Position numbers and translations under genes: made by a program. Below are positions 36,788-48,725 of a stretch of DNA of 64,000 nt, piece after piece. This stretch comes from Quercus robur (Eukaryota > Streptophyta > Magnoliopsida > Fagales > Fagaceae). Location of the stretch: the NCBI RefSeq assembly GCF_932294415.1, contig NC_065541.1, positions 31,604,790-31,668,789 of the forward strand, read 5' to 3'. The notes below the pieces were generated by a model that saw only the letters and a list, made by a program, of their open reading frames with translations, was not told the origin of the DNA and searched no databases. Position 1 is the stretch's first letter. Each line of letters opens with the position of its first letter.

Positions 36788-37055
36788 TTAGAGTATTTTT
36801 TTTAAGAATGAAAGTACAATTCATATTTAGGAGTAGGTGATACTAGTGAGTAGTGCCAATTAGGGCTGTCCAATGGGTTCAGAACCCGACTAAACCAACT
36901 GAATCCGATCGACTGGAAGCCTAGTGGGTCAACCCGAATCCCATGATCGGTTGGGTTCGGGTCCTTTTCTAAGAAAACCCGAATATTCGGTTTGGGTAGT
37001 GGGTTAAGGGTCTAAAAACCCATATAACCCGACCTGATCGAAAGTTTTAGAGTAA

Positions 37056-37076
37056 ATATATATATATATATATATA
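37056..37076. repeat. (TA)n at the left virus junction
   Basis: A TA tract lies between the hAT left-end sequence and the viral leader. It mirrors the TA tract at 45074-45102. Confidence 0.8.
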
Positions 37077-37321
37077 ATATGTTCTCTGTCTCTCTGTCTG
37101 TGTTTACCCGAAATTTTGATATTCCGTTGTTGTGTTCCCTTCTTACTGCCGTTGGCGCCACCCTAGTTGTAAAGTGAATTCCTAGAACCAAACTGTAAGG
37201 CCCGTTTGAGCCAAGAGAAGGCGTGTAAGACATGAGAGGTATAAGGTTGGTTAGGGTATGTATTACGAAATGCAATGGATGTGAGAAAAACATGATAACT
37301 GAGTGTTGAACGTAGGATAGT

Positions 37322-38551
37322 ATGGATAGGTTGTGGAGATCCAACTCCTCTATCAGCTCCAGGACTAGTTGTCCTCCTGATATTGTAAATGAAGAAGATC
37401 ACACCATTGAAGAAAATGAATTGATCCCTGATTTTAGTAAATGGAATGTTCCTAAAGTTGATACTAAAACTGTTTATAAAACTAGTTTGGTTGAAAGTAC
37501 TTTTTATTTTGCTTACAAAGCCAGAATTGTTGAACAAATTTTCTCTATTTCAAAAGTTCATGAAAAATGTTGTTTGTTCACTAAAAGAAATATTAATGAA
37601 TTCCTTGCTGCTAAAAAATTCAGTTATTTGCATATTGGAATGGTTCAAGTTGCTATTAAACCACTTACCCGAAAGGGTATTAATGCTTCTGTTCTCATGT
37701 GTTTAAGAGATGCTAGATTTAAGATTTTTAAAGATAGCATTCTTGGTATGATTACTGCTTCTATGTATGATGGTCTTGTTTATTTTAACTGTTATCCTGA
37801 TCTTACTCTTGCTTTGGACGATCCTAATATTGTTAAAGCTTTGACATTGAATATTGCTTCATCTGGTTATCACATGGAAGAAGGTAGTAAGCCTTTTGCT
37901 TTGATCTATCGCATTTATTATAGACTGATGGGTACTCAAATGAACCCATGTGCTAAGATTCCTAGAGAATCTTATGGTAAAACCATGTTAATTCAATGTT
38001 CAACCCTTGATGCTAAAATTCAAGTTCCAAAAATGATTCAATGGCAAGATGTTAAGCTTCCTAATGATTGGTTGTTGGAACAAGAATCCCCTCCTGCTAA
38101 ACCTGTTTTTGATGAACTTGATCTCACCCATATTCAACAATATCTTGATGGTACTGTTAAAATAAGTTTTCAAAGCAATACACCTTTGAGGATCAACGAA
38201 GGAAGACATTCCTTTGCTGGATCTGAAAGTATTTCAAAAAGAGATCAAGAGATCAATGATTTTTTGAAAAAGAATTTGGAAAAACCCTCTGATTTAAAGC
38301 TAAAAGGAGTTTCTAGTGGTAATTCACAAGTTAGCACTCCTTTCTATTCTACTAAAGCTGAATCTTTCTCTCCTCATGGCAATGTTGCTGTTGATGATGA
38401 AGAAGACTCTGTATCTATTACTCCATTAGACTTTAATTCTCCTCCCATTGAAAATCCTCCTGTTTACCAAAATCAATTAAGAGTTTTGACTATTTTAAAT
38501 GATGATTTTGAGATTGATTGGGATTCTTTGTACAATGAGTTTATGCTTTAA
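37322..38551 (+). pseudogene. Viral movement-protein region of the polyprotein (ORF1 start)
   Basis: An open stretch of 409 codons from an ATG. Residues about 40-250 look like a caulimovirid 30K-superfamily movement protein, which in living relatives opens plasmodesmata. The later part is acidic and Ser/Pro-rich, a linker to the capsid region. It ends at a TAA (38549-38551), but the same frame continues with sensible sequence to about 38730. The stop is therefore likely a mutation rather than the natural end. This is the longest intact piece of the virus. Confidence 0.75.
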
Positions 38552-40315
38552 AAAAACAGACCTAAAAGAAAATATTTCCAAAATAATTTTGCTCAGTCTG
38601 AAAAAGACCGTGTTAAGAGAAAATGGTTGGAAAAGATGAATCAATTGAAAAGACTTATTTTGTTTTTTGATTTTCTTGAAAACCATTATGTTTCAGAAGA
38701 TGAAGTTTCAATACAACATTTAAATGTGATAAAAAAAATCAAATTTTGTTAAAGCAGATAAAACCATTATCAAGTCTACTCATCCTCCTCTTGAAACAAT
38801 TTTGATAACTACTAAGAAGGATGAAGTGACAAAAGAGGAAATGAAGGCCTCTCCTTTCAAAATTGCTGACGATCAAACTCCCATTGTTAGTCTTATTGAA
38901 CAAAACAATTTTACTAATCAATCTTTGCATATTATTGGTCAATAGCTTGACTATATTGAAGAAAAAATTGTTGAAAAACCTGTTTCTGAAAAATCTGTTT
39001 CTGTTAAAACTGAGAAACCTTTGATTGATTTACCCAGTCAAAGAGAAAAAGTTATGTTTAAAACTTCTCAGTCTAAGACTCTTGAAATTGTTGAAAAAAT
39101 GCTTTCTGATTTAAAAGTTAAAACTGAGGGTACTTCTACAAGTACTCCAGCTGCTCGAACTATTTCTAAAAAATAAATTGTTTCTGAAGAAGATACAGAT
39201 TCTGATACTGTTTCTTCTGTTTCTGCAAAAAGAATCTTTGATGATGATTTACCAGAAATTAAAAGATTTGTTGGAAACTCCAAACCCATGTCTTTTACTA
39301 AAAACTAGTATTGAAAACCCACTCCTCCGGATATGCAGTTTGAAGAGAGATATTTTCAAACACAGTTTTCTGTTTTTGCTGATAAGCTTTATGAATGGAA
39401 TATTGATGGTTTGTCTGAACAAGAAATCATTAATAAAATGAGTCATATGTCTATGGTTGATATTGCTTATCAAAATAACCATGATCTTGATTAACCTGAA
39501 ATTGTTAATTTACTTGTTACTGGTTTTTCTGGTACTCTTCGTGGATGGTGGGATTCATATATCACTGAAGAATCCAGAGAGTCTATTAAACATGTTGTTA
39601 AAAAGAATGGTGAAGATTTACCTATTTTTGATAAAAGTATTGGTCATGGTATTTCTGATGGTGTTAATATCTTGATCTATACTATTCTCAAACATTTTGT
39701 TGGTACTCCATCCAATATTTCATCTCGTGTTTCTGATTATTTTTGAATAATTTGAGTTGTCCTACTATGTCTGATTACAGATGGTATCAAGATGTTTTTA
39801 CTTCCAGAGTGATGCTCTGGAAAGATTGTCATAAGCCTTATTGGAAAGAAAAATTTATTGACAGTCTGCCTCCTATCTTTGCTCATAAGGTAAAACAAGA
39901 ATTAATGGGTAAAAATGATTCTATTGATTATGATAATTTAACCTATGGTGATATTTTCAATACTATTAAAAAACTTGGTATCAATATGTGTAATGATGAA
40001 AAATTGTTAAAACACCAATTAAAAAATAAAAGGAAAACTAAATATGAAATGGGAAATTTCTATGAACAATATGGTTTACCTCCTATTGCTCCTTCCAGGC
40101 AAAAAGGTAAAAAACATAATAAAAGCCATAAAAAATATAAAAAATACAGAAATAACTTTGTTAAACCTAATGATTTCTATGCCAAGAAGAAAAATGTTTC
40201 TTAAAAATATGTTAAACAAAGATCAGGTAAAGGTAAATGTTTTAACTATGGTAAACCTGGACACTTCAGTAAAGACTGTAAAGAAAAAACTGGTAAGTTA
40301 AAAAACAAATTTAAC
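38552..40315 (+). pseudogene. Viral capsid/zinc-knuckle region, broken
   Basis: The reading continues in pieces interrupted by a frameshift in an A-run near 38731-38737. Stops follow at 38944-38946, 39174-39176, 39306-39308, 39312-39314, 39492-39494 and 39744-39746, with another at about 40202. The open piece 39743-40204 is Lys-rich at its C-terminus. A CCHC zinc knuckle follows at 40238-40279, but the second Cys codon is TAT (Tyr) at 40247-40249, so a zinc ligand is missing. Identification as capsid rests on position and on the knuckle. Confidence 0.6.
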
Positions 40316-41449
40316 ATGTTAAATATTGATGATAAAGAGCAAGAAGAATTATTCAGAATCCTTGAATCAAACAACTCGTCTGATTCTTTGGAAGATGATT
40401 TTTCTTCTTCATCTGATTCTTGCTATCAATCTGCTGATGATTCTTCTAATTCTCCTAATATTAAAATTGGTTGTAGAGATTCTTGTTGCAATGTTGTTAA
40501 AATTGTTAATGCCCTCACTAAGAGTGAAGAAGATGAAAAATTAATAATTCAATTAATAAATCAAATTCAAAACCCTGAATTGGAAAAAGAATATTTGGAT
40601 AGGTTTAAGAAAATTTTGATAAGAGATGAAACTGGTAAAAAACCAAAATCTACTATAAGCTTTGAAGAAACTTTGGAAAGATTTAATAAAAAGAAATCCA
40701 AAAAATTAACTGTTAATGATTTTCAACATGAAATTAATATTGTTAAACAAGAGATAAATGAATTAAAACATGAATTTAAAAGCATGAAAAGTGATAAAAA
40801 TAATCTCAAACAAGAATTGATAATGCTAAAAATTGATAAAAATCTTAATAAATCTGATAATGAACAAGATAAACAAGATGAGCACAACGATGGAGCTGAA
40901 TCCAGTCAACAGGCTCTTCTTTCTGATAGAGGTATTGTTGATAATTCTCAACTTAATCTTGTTAATAAATCGCTTCCTCAAAAATGGTTTACAAAAGTTA
41001 AAATTGTTGTTTCTCCTGATTATCATTTCACTGTTGTTGCTATGATTGATTTTGGTGTGGATATGAACTGTATCCAAGAAGGATTGATTCCTTCAAAATA
41101 TTTTGAAAAATTTACTGAAAGATTGGTTTCTGCTAATGGTTCCCAAATGAAGATCAAATATGAATTGAATAATGCTCATGTTTGTCATGATAATGTCTGT
41201 TTCAAGATTCCTTCTGTTCTTGTTAAAAATATGACTGATAAAGTGATTCTCGGTCTGCCATTTATTAATGCTTTGTATCCCTTTCTTGTTGAACATGATG
41301 GAATTACTACTGATCCATTTGGACAGAAAATAAAATTCAAATTTGCTTCAAAGTTTGAAATTGATGTTGATACTTTAACTTTGATTCATGCTAAAATCAA
41401 ACATCTCAATTTCCTTCAGCAAAAAGTAAAATACAAAAAAAATTGCTGA
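40316..41449 (+). pseudogene. Viral coiled-coil linker and aspartic protease region
   Basis: An open stretch of 377 codons. It has an acidic Ser-rich start, a Lys/Glu/Leu heptad-rich coiled coil at about residues 135-195, and a retropepsin-like domain at about 220-350. The active-site motif, normally Asp-Thr/Ser-Gly, reads Asp-Phe-Gly at residues 245-247 (41048-41056), so the protease would probably be dead. ILGLPF (about 313) is the conserved second protease motif. The frame is lost at about 41440-41475. Confidence 0.65.
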
Positions 41450-42906
41450 ACAAATTTCTGATAAACTGTTGTAATCCAAAATTGATAATTTTCATAAAAT
41501 GTTGATTGATGATGTTTGCTCTGATGTTCCTAATGCTTTTTGGCATAGGAAGAAGCATATTGTTGACTTGCCTTATGTTAAAGATTTTGATGAGAAAAAC
41601 ATCCCTACTAAAGCTCGTCCTATTCAGATGAATGCTGAAACTGTTAAATTTTGTAAAAAAAGAAATCCATGATTTGTTAGAGAAAAAATTGATTAGGAAT
41701 AGTAAGTCTCCTTGGTCTTGTTCTGCTTTTTATGTCCAGAAAAATGTTGAGATTGAAAGAGGAACCCCTCGGTTGGTAATTAACTACAAACCCTTAAATA
41801 AGGTTTTGGAATGGATTAGGTATCCTATTCCCAATAAAAATGACCTTGTTCATAGGTTGAGTGAAGCTGTAGTGTTTTCCAAGTTTGACATGAAATCTGG
41901 GTTCTGGCAAATTCAGATTAGTGAGCATGATAGATACAAAACAGCTTTTACCACTCCTTTTGGACATTATGAGTGGAATGTTAAGCCATTTGGTCTTAAG
42001 AATGCCCCAGGTGAGTTTCAAAACATCATGAATGACATTTTTAACTCCTTCAATTATTTCACCATTGTTTATATTGATGATGTTCTTGTTTACTCTAGCT
42101 CCATTGCTGAACATTGGAAACATTTGCATTCGTTTCTAGATACTATAAAAAGAAATGGTCTTGTTGTCTTTGCTAAGAAAATCAAGTTGTTTCAAACAAA
42201 AGTTCGTTTCCTTGGGTATGACATCTCTGAAGGAAAAATTCGTCCTATTGATAGAGCCATTCAATTTGCTGATAAATTTCCTGATGTTATCACTGATAAA
42301 ACACAACTTCAAAGATTTCTGGGGTCATTAAATTATGTTGCTGATTTCTACAAGGATATGAGGAAACAATGCAAACCTTTTTTTGACCGGCTAAAAACTA
42401 ATCCCCCTCCTTGGTCTGATGTTCATACTTTCCTTGTTAAACAAATCAAATCTCATGTTAAGACATTGCCTTGTCTTGGTATTCCTACTGTTGGTGCTTT
42501 CAAAATTGTTGAAATCGATGCCTCTGACATTGGTTATGGTGGTATTCTGAAACAAAGAGTTTCTCCTGGGTCACTTGAACAAATTGTTCGTTTCTATTCA
42601 GGGATTTGGAATAATACACAGTTAAATTATAGTACTATTAAAAAAGAATTTTTATCTATAGTACTATGTATTTCAAAATTTCAAAGTGATTTGTTAAACC
42701 AAAAGTTTTTGTTACGTATTGATTGCAAAAGTGCTAAATATGTTATTGAAAAAGATGTTGAAAATATTGCTTCAAAACATATTTTGGCTAGATGGCAAGC
42801 TATTTTAAGCGTTTTTGATTTTGATATTGAATATATTAAAGGATCTCAAAACACTATCCCTGATTTTCTTACCCGCGAATTTCTGCATTGTCACAATGGC
42901 AAGTAG
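41450..42906 (+). pseudogene. Viral reverse transcriptase / RNase H region
   Basis: The first 200 bp contains a stop near 41474 and a frameshift near 41650. From there one open frame runs to TAG at 42904-42906. RT motifs are in order: FSKFDMKSGF, TAFTTPFGHYEW, GLKNAPGEFQ, the catalytic YIDD (42070-42081) and FLGYDIS. RNase H follows, with EIDASD, a KKEF motif and RIDCKSAKYV. No integrase follows, which separates it from Ty3/Gypsy elements. In living relatives this converts pregenomic RNA to DNA in the cytoplasm. Confidence 0.85.
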
Positions 42907-44150
42907 AAGACCCAAAGATAATCATCCTGCTGAAACCTCCAAACAAATTGTTAAAAAAGAACTTGCTTCCCCCCTTGAAATTACTAATCGTTTCACCACC
43001 CTAAGAACCATCCCTAGGCCCAATTACTCCACTGTTCTTGCCTCGTCCTGTGACCCTTATGCCATAACCCCTGTTAACCAGCCTATTAAAACTGCTTTTC
43101 CCAAAAATTCCTATAACCCTCAATACATCAAAAAAAATATATTTCCAATACTTGTTTTATATTGAACCCAACAGAGTCTCCATTTCTGATCCCCTCAAAC
43201 TTGCTAAAAGTTATTTCCCTCCAATGTTTCACTGGATTCCTGAGCACAGAGAAAAGAATTTAAATTATTATTCTGATTTTCTACGTCATGAAAAATCTAT
43301 TATTATTAACACCATATCTGACAGAGTTGATACCTCCAAAATTATTTACCACAGTGTTTACTTGGTCAATTTTATTTCTAAAGAAAAATGGGGCTCTTCC
43401 CTTACTTCTACCAGAACAATGCCAAGTTTCCCCATTCCCTATTCATATTATGATTATATCACTGCTTGGTCGAGATTTATGTTGCACCAGAATGAAAACA
43501 TGTCTCATTCCTAGTTTGTTAACTTTGACAAAAGTTTCACTGGTTATTTGCTTCCTTGGTTCAACTGTTGGTGGACCCAATTTGGCCCTATTGCTGAAAT
43601 ATTTCCTGAGCCATTGCTTAATGCTTTCGAATGTTTCAAGAAATGTTATCGGTGTGATGCTTATGGAGATAAATTCCCTGCTTTGCTTCACTTTGTTAAA
43701 AAACATAAAATACCTTGGATATTAAAATGGCAATATGAAAAAGAAGGTGATGTTCTCTCAAGACATTGGTATGTAAAATGGTGGGGCAAATTTCCTCACA
43801 CTCAATGTATTATTGCTACTATTTCCAGAGAATTTTCATCTACTGCTGCTCTACCCATTGCCAAGGATCATTCCCTAGTTCAAACCCCGGCCCTTACTGA
43901 TGCTCCCTCTTCTTCTTCCATCAAGAATGCTAAGCCTCCAGCAAAGAATAAAAGCTCCCCTATTGACAATCTGAGAAAAAATCCTGATGCTCTTTTGGCT
44001 TTACTCAAATGGGTAGAAGAAGTTGTTGCCAATCAAGAAGAATCCAATGCCTCTTCTAAGGAATTTGTTGCTCACAACCCTTATTTCCCATATGACCATG
44101 AACTGTTCGGACATGATGAAGATAACACTCCATATCTTCAAGAAGATTGA
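42896..44150 (+). pseudogene. Viral ORF2, unknown function, broken
   Basis: The ATG at 42896-42898 overlaps the ORF1 end by 11 bases. The frame is lost near 43130-43145, and a TAG at 43512-43514 interrupts the second piece. The last piece runs to TGA at 44148-44150. The middle is Trp/aromatic-rich (motifs NCWWTQFGP, HWYVKWWGKF). The C-terminus is Pro/Ser-rich, then acidic. Florendoviruses carry an ORF2 of unknown function in this place; assignment is by position and general character. Confidence 0.6.
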
Positions 44151-44361
44151 TCTTATTTGTCTGGCCTGCACAAAGGCCAAAAATGCTACAATGTTTACTT
44201 ACTGGTGAAATTTCACTGTTGTTTTCCACTACTGATGATAATGTTCTAAAAAGAAGATTCTCCATGATTCCCGCGACTTTTAGTCACATCAAGATTGCTT
44301 TCAGCAAACCATTACTGTTAACTTTTACTGTTCACAAGTATTGTTCATTCAGAATTTTGCC

Positions 44362-44369
44362 TATTTAAG
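44362..44369 (+). promoter_or_regulatory. Viral pregenomic-RNA TATA box
   Basis: TATTTAAG in an AT-rich region 210 bp after ORF2, about 265 bp before a poly-A signal, the usual arrangement of the caulimovirid promoter and RNA 3' end. Confidence 0.5.
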
Positions 44370-44626
44370 GGGGGTTGTCCCTTATGTTTGGAACAAGTTT
44401 TACTTAAGTTTTGCTTCAGAATTTCCTTTCCTTAGAACTCCTTCTTTAGGAAGCCTTCTGAGAAAGAGAATTCCTTGTTTCTGCTACTACTACTACCTTG
44501 TTCACTACAATCTTTGTAACTCTACAAACCTTGTAACTAGGACTAGTTCAAGTTTTGTAACTGTCAACCTGTTCTGAGATCTTGTATTAACTACTACTAC
44601 TGCTGTAAGTGTTTTGTACTACTTTC

Positions 44627-44632
44627 AATAAA
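44627..44632 (+). terminator. Viral poly-A signal
   Basis: AATAAA about 260 bp downstream of the TATA box, followed by a T-rich stretch. It would mark the 3' end of pregenomic RNA. Confidence 0.5.
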
Positions 44633-44754
44633 CAAGTATTTTCAGTCTTATGTTCATCATACTATTTGTTGCTACCGCCACCTTGGATGGATTACCACTA
44701 TACCGGACGGTTCTAAATTGCTTTCATTTACTTTGAACTATTGCTTTCATTTAC

Positions 44755-45070
44755 TTTGAATTATTTTGATATATACTGCTTGGTTGGTTCTACCGCCTTA
44801 TTATTGTTATAACTTATTACTTTACTTCATTTACGTTAAATCATTTTGATATATACTGCTTGGCTGGTTCTACCACCTTATAATTGTTCTAACTTATTCA
44901 TTTACATTACTTTCACTATATTTAACTGTGCTTCCGCCATCAGCTGTGCGTCTTTCCCCCCTTATGGTATCAGAGCCACTCTTTTCTGGTTGGTGATAGT
45001 GTGGTTGTGTTCATTTACATTACTTTCACTATATTTAACTGTGCTTCTGCCATCAGCTGTGCGTCTTTCC

Positions 45071-45073
<3 letters not shown>
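44755..45073 (+). repeat. Two tandem duplications around the viral primer site
   Basis: The block GATATATACTGCTTGG...TTCTACC occurs twice (about 44768 and 44848). The block CATTTACATTACTTTCAC, continuing to TGTGCGTCTTTCCCCC, occurs twice at a 113-bp offset (44899 and 45012). The primer site lies between the second pair. Confidence 0.75.
44965..44976 (+). other. tRNA-Met primer-binding site of the virus
   Basis: TGGTATCAGAGC is complementary to the 3' end of plant initiator tRNA-Met and marks map zero of caulimovirids. Here it lies at the right end of the integrated copy, about 110 bp before the (TA)n junction. Confidence 0.75.

Positions 45074-45102
<29 letters not shown>
45074..45102. repeat. 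(TA)n at the right virus junction
   Basis: A pure TA tract lies between viral sequence and hAT 5' sequence. It is the partner of 37056-37076. Confidence 0.85.
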
Positions 45103-45105
<3 letters not shown>

Positions 45106-46444
45106 AGTTCTTTTGAGGTGAGCACTTGAGACTGAGTATGAAAAGACTAAAGCACTGTCAAATTGAGAACTACACACATCTAGAGCCTTACACGCAAAAG
45201 AAAAAATCAAATCAGCAAAGTAAAAATCAAATCACCAGAAGTTCAGAATGGCTAAAATTGAAATGGAAATCAGCCTTCCACAGTTCCACACGTAAGCCTC
45301 AGTCTTCACTCTTCAATCCCATCTCAGACTTCTCCCTGTTCTCAATATCTCATTCTCTCATAAATCAAAATCTCACTCTCAATCTCAGTCTCCGTTCTCT
45401 CTACACTCAATCTCAAGTCTCTCTAGTCTCAACCCTTCACTCCATACCCTCCACAATCCACACTCCTTTCCAAACCTTAGCTGTTGCCGCTGCAGCCTCA
45501 TCACCACAGTCATGGCTTCACCTCACTTTCCACCATGGGTTAAGCCTTCTCATGCTCATGGATCAGCTTTTTAGTCTCAAGACTCTCAGGTATATTTTCT
45601 TCCTTTTTCATTTATCTTTTTCTCTATTTTGAGATATGAGTTTTTCATCTTGTTCAATTTATTGAAAACTTAAAGATCATAGTTGTGAGAAATTGCTTAG
45701 CCGTACTGCCATAGAGTTGCATGTGCTTGATTCCACTTCGAAACATTGTATCCAATGTAGTCACTCTCTCTAGTCTCTGTACTTTTCTGTTTGATTTAAA
45801 GATTAGGGGACCAAAACAAACCAAGTGATTGGATTCAAACTTGAAACCCTGATTGTCTTGATTTGATTTGTTAGGTCAAAGATGAACCCCTAATTTGAGT
45901 GTGCTCGTTTGTGTTCTTTTTCTTCATTTTTATCCTGTGTGGTGGTCCTGTTTGTATTTGCCCAATTTCATTCCTTGTTCTGTTTTTTTATTTTTTTTAA
46001 TGAGAATATACTTCTATCTTCATTGTAAAAATTAAAAAAAATAAAAGATGAATCCCTAATTTTAAAAGATGAAATCCTAACACATTTTCATTTTGTTTAT
46101 TTGATTGTATGTTATTGCTAATTTATTTGATTCATTTTGTTTTCCTAATTTAAAAAATTGAAACCCTAATTTTACACAGGAGTTGAAATTTGTTCAAGTA
46201 GGCTACTCTTTTTGCTTCCTCTTCAAGGTTGAATCCCTAATAGCTAAGGATTCTCTAAGGTATCATTTATCTTTAGTTGTTTCTCTTTTTAACTTGTTGT
46301 TGTTTGTCTGTTATTTTGTTGTTGTCTTTGTTGCTGCTTTGACCTATTGTTGTCGTTGTGTCACTTGAGTGTGTTCTTGTTATTGGGTTAGTAGTGTCAT
46401 TGTTATGGTAGTTTGCTAATGCATAAATTTGATTTCTTTCAGTT
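45103..46444 (+). other. hAT 5' untranslated and intron sequence
   Basis: Pyrimidine-rich leader with many CTCAATCTCA-like repeats (45290-45470) and then AT-rich sequence ending in TTTCTTTCAG just before the transposase ATG. The ORF spanning 45126-45632 is low-complexity and not supported as a gene. Confidence 0.5.
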
Positions 46445-48725
46445 ATGGAACCCTCTAGTGATGCACCCCCTTCCCAAACAACACCTACTGCCCAAGCTGA
46501 ACCTACTACCACTCCAACTAATGCTGAGGTTCCTTGACTTCCACCTAAAGGTAAAGGCAAGGTGTGTAATAATAGGAAAAAGTCTATTGCTTTGGACCAT
46601 TTTGAAAAAAAATAGATATTGGTGAGGGTCATTTTAAGGCTGTTTGCAATTATTGTCAAAAAACTTATCTAGCTGATAGTAAGGGGCATGGTACTGCTAA
46701 TTTATTGAATCATACGCCAGTTTATGTTAAGAACCCTAATAGAGATGCACTTAAAGGGCAACAAACGTTAGCGTTTGAACCCAAATGGATGGGGAGGAAG
46801 GGTTTCAGCTTATACCAATAGCCTTTACTGTTGAGGCTTCTAGAAAGGCACTCGCTAAAATGGTTATAATAGATGAGTTTCCTTTTAGGTTTGTTGAAGG
46901 GTATGGGTTTCAAAGATATTCGACAATTGTACAACCTAAGTTACGAATTAGGGATATCCCATCTTGTCAAACTTTGGCTAGAGATGTGATTGGCATTTAT
47001 GGTGTTGAGAGAGAGAAACTAAATGGGGCCTTGAAGGGTCATAGGGTGTGTCTTACTACAGACACATGGACTAGTATTCAAAATCTGAATTATATGTCCC
47101 TTACATTTCATTTTATTGATGATGATTGGAAGTTGCATAAGAGAATTCTAAATTTTTGTCAAGTTGAAGACCATAAGGGGAAGACTATAGGTAGAAAGAT
47201 TGAGATGTGTTTGTGTGAGTGGGGTATTAATGGCATATTCACTTTAACAGTGAACAATGCTAGCTCAACTGGTGCCACCATTAAGTTTTTGCAAACTATA
47301 ACTAAAGATTGGAAGGGGACTGTTTTAAAACATGAGTTCTTACATATGAGGTGTTGTGCACATATCCTAAATCTAATTATGGGGGATGGTTTGAGAGAAA
47401 TTGATGCATCCATTGCTAAGGTGCATGAAGCTGTGAGGTATGTGAAGTCCTCACCAAATAGGAATCAAACTTTTATGAGTTTTATTGAGAGATTAGGTAT
47501 TGAGTCTAAGTCTCTTCTTTGTTTAGATGTACCAACAAGGTGGAACTCTACCTATCTCATGTTAGAAACGGTAGAAAAATTTGAGAAAGCATTCATACGA
47601 ATGGACTTTGAAAATGATAGTTATTTTTCATACTTTATGAACAAGGAGAATAGTGGTGGTATGGGATCTCCTAGTGGTATTGATTTCCAAAATTTTAGGA
47701 CATTTGTGGGTTTTTTGAAGCTTTTTTACAATGCAACGAAAATTTTTTCAGGTTCTTTGTATGTTATTGCAAACACCTTTTTTGATGAGATGTTTGTCAT
47801 TCAAGAGAATATTGCCCATTTAAGTAAATATCAAAACTACCTCTTGAAAAACATGGCAAGTAAAATGGAATCTAAGTTTGATAAGTATTGGGGGAAAGGG
47901 GATAAAATTAATAATTTTTTTTGTATGTGGCTGTGGTTCTTGATCCAAGAAAGAAGTTGAGGTTTTTGAATTTTTCTTTCTCTAAAATTTATGGGAATGA
48001 AGTGGTTGATGAGATGATTGAATTGGTGAGGGGTACCTTGGTCAAGTTGTGTGATTATTACTCTTGTGTTGATTTACCAAATGTACAAGTACTAAGTGGG
48101 AGTGAGGGGACACACATAGAAGGTGAGTCAATTGGTTGTAGCAATCCATATGCGATGGTTAATTCTAGGTTTGAGCATTTCTTGGAGGTTGAGCAGTTCA
48201 TAGGGTGTAGCAATGAGATCAACAAATATTTGGTGAAAATTGTGAAAGTAGAAGGGGGATGTGAAATTTGAGATATTGGGGTGGTGGAAGGCCAATTCAA
48301 ATAGGTATCAAGTGCTGTCCAAATTAGCTAAAGATGTGTTGGCTGTACCTGTTTCTACTGTTGCTTCTAAGTCAGCATTTAGTACCAAAAGACGCATACT
48401 TGATCCATTTCTGAGTTCACTCTCTCTACTCATGGTTCAAAATCTTGTTTGTGCACAAGATTGGCTTTAAGCCTTGGTTCCAATTTCTTTTCGCAAATCA
48501 AGGAATGAGTTTGAGGCCTTGGAAGATGAATTATATGATTTAGGTAATATTTTAACTTCCAAACTTTTTGTCTATTAAGTGCTAATAAATGTGTCTTATT
48601 CAAATGAAATTTAATCTAATAGCCTTCATTTCTTTCTCTTTTCTAGTTATAAGTCAAGCAACAACAAGTGGTGGAAGTTCATGCTCAAGCAAAGGTATCT
48701 CAGTTAGTGTTGATGACTAATCACT
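46445..48725 (+). pseudogene. hAT transposase (RICESLEEPER-like), degenerate
   Basis: From the ATG at 46445: a Pro/Thr-rich start, a BED-type zinc finger remnant (VCNYCQKTY, then LLNH but without the expected last Cys), the transposase core and the C-terminal hAT dimerisation domain (ILGWWKANSNRYQVLSKLA, SAFST, RILDPF). Core motifs are CLTTDTWTS, CCAHILNL and DVPTRWNSTYLML. Lesions: stop at 46535-46537; frameshifts near 46608 (A-run), 46783, 47917 (T-run) and 48257 (G-run); stop at 48468-48470. The longest open part is 46785-47960. A final small exon with an acidic end (about 48648-48720) follows the expected last intron. The protein would once have cut and moved the element. Confidence 0.85.

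Larger units (their letters stand above)
37080..45073 (+). mobile_element. Endogenous caulimovirid (florendovirus-like), decayed
   Basis: About 8.0 kb with the gene order of plant pararetroviruses: movement protein, capsid region with zinc knuckle, aspartic protease, reverse transcriptase and RNase H, then a second ORF, a TATA box, a poly-A signal and a tRNA-Met primer site. There is no integrase and no LTR. A second ORF of unknown function overlapping the end of the polyprotein points to florendoviruses. The coding sequence is interrupted by many stops and frameshifts, so the copy is not functional. It is opened just downstream of the primer site, so it is permuted relative to the viral map. 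The left limit is uncertain (37077-37320). Confidence 0.8.

Noticed and set aside
37012-37537. Minus-strand ORFs overlapping the viral leader and movement-protein region
   Set aside because: They are antisense to a well-supported viral coding region and have no recognisable features.
41632-42906. Ty3/Gypsy retrotransposon as source of the reverse transcriptase
   Set aside because: No integrase and no LTRs. A movement protein upstream and a second ORF with promoter downstream fit a caulimovirid.
45126-45632. 168-aa plus-strand ORF before the hAT transposase
   Set aside because: Ser/Leu/His-rich translation of CTCAATCTCA-type leader repeats. No domain.
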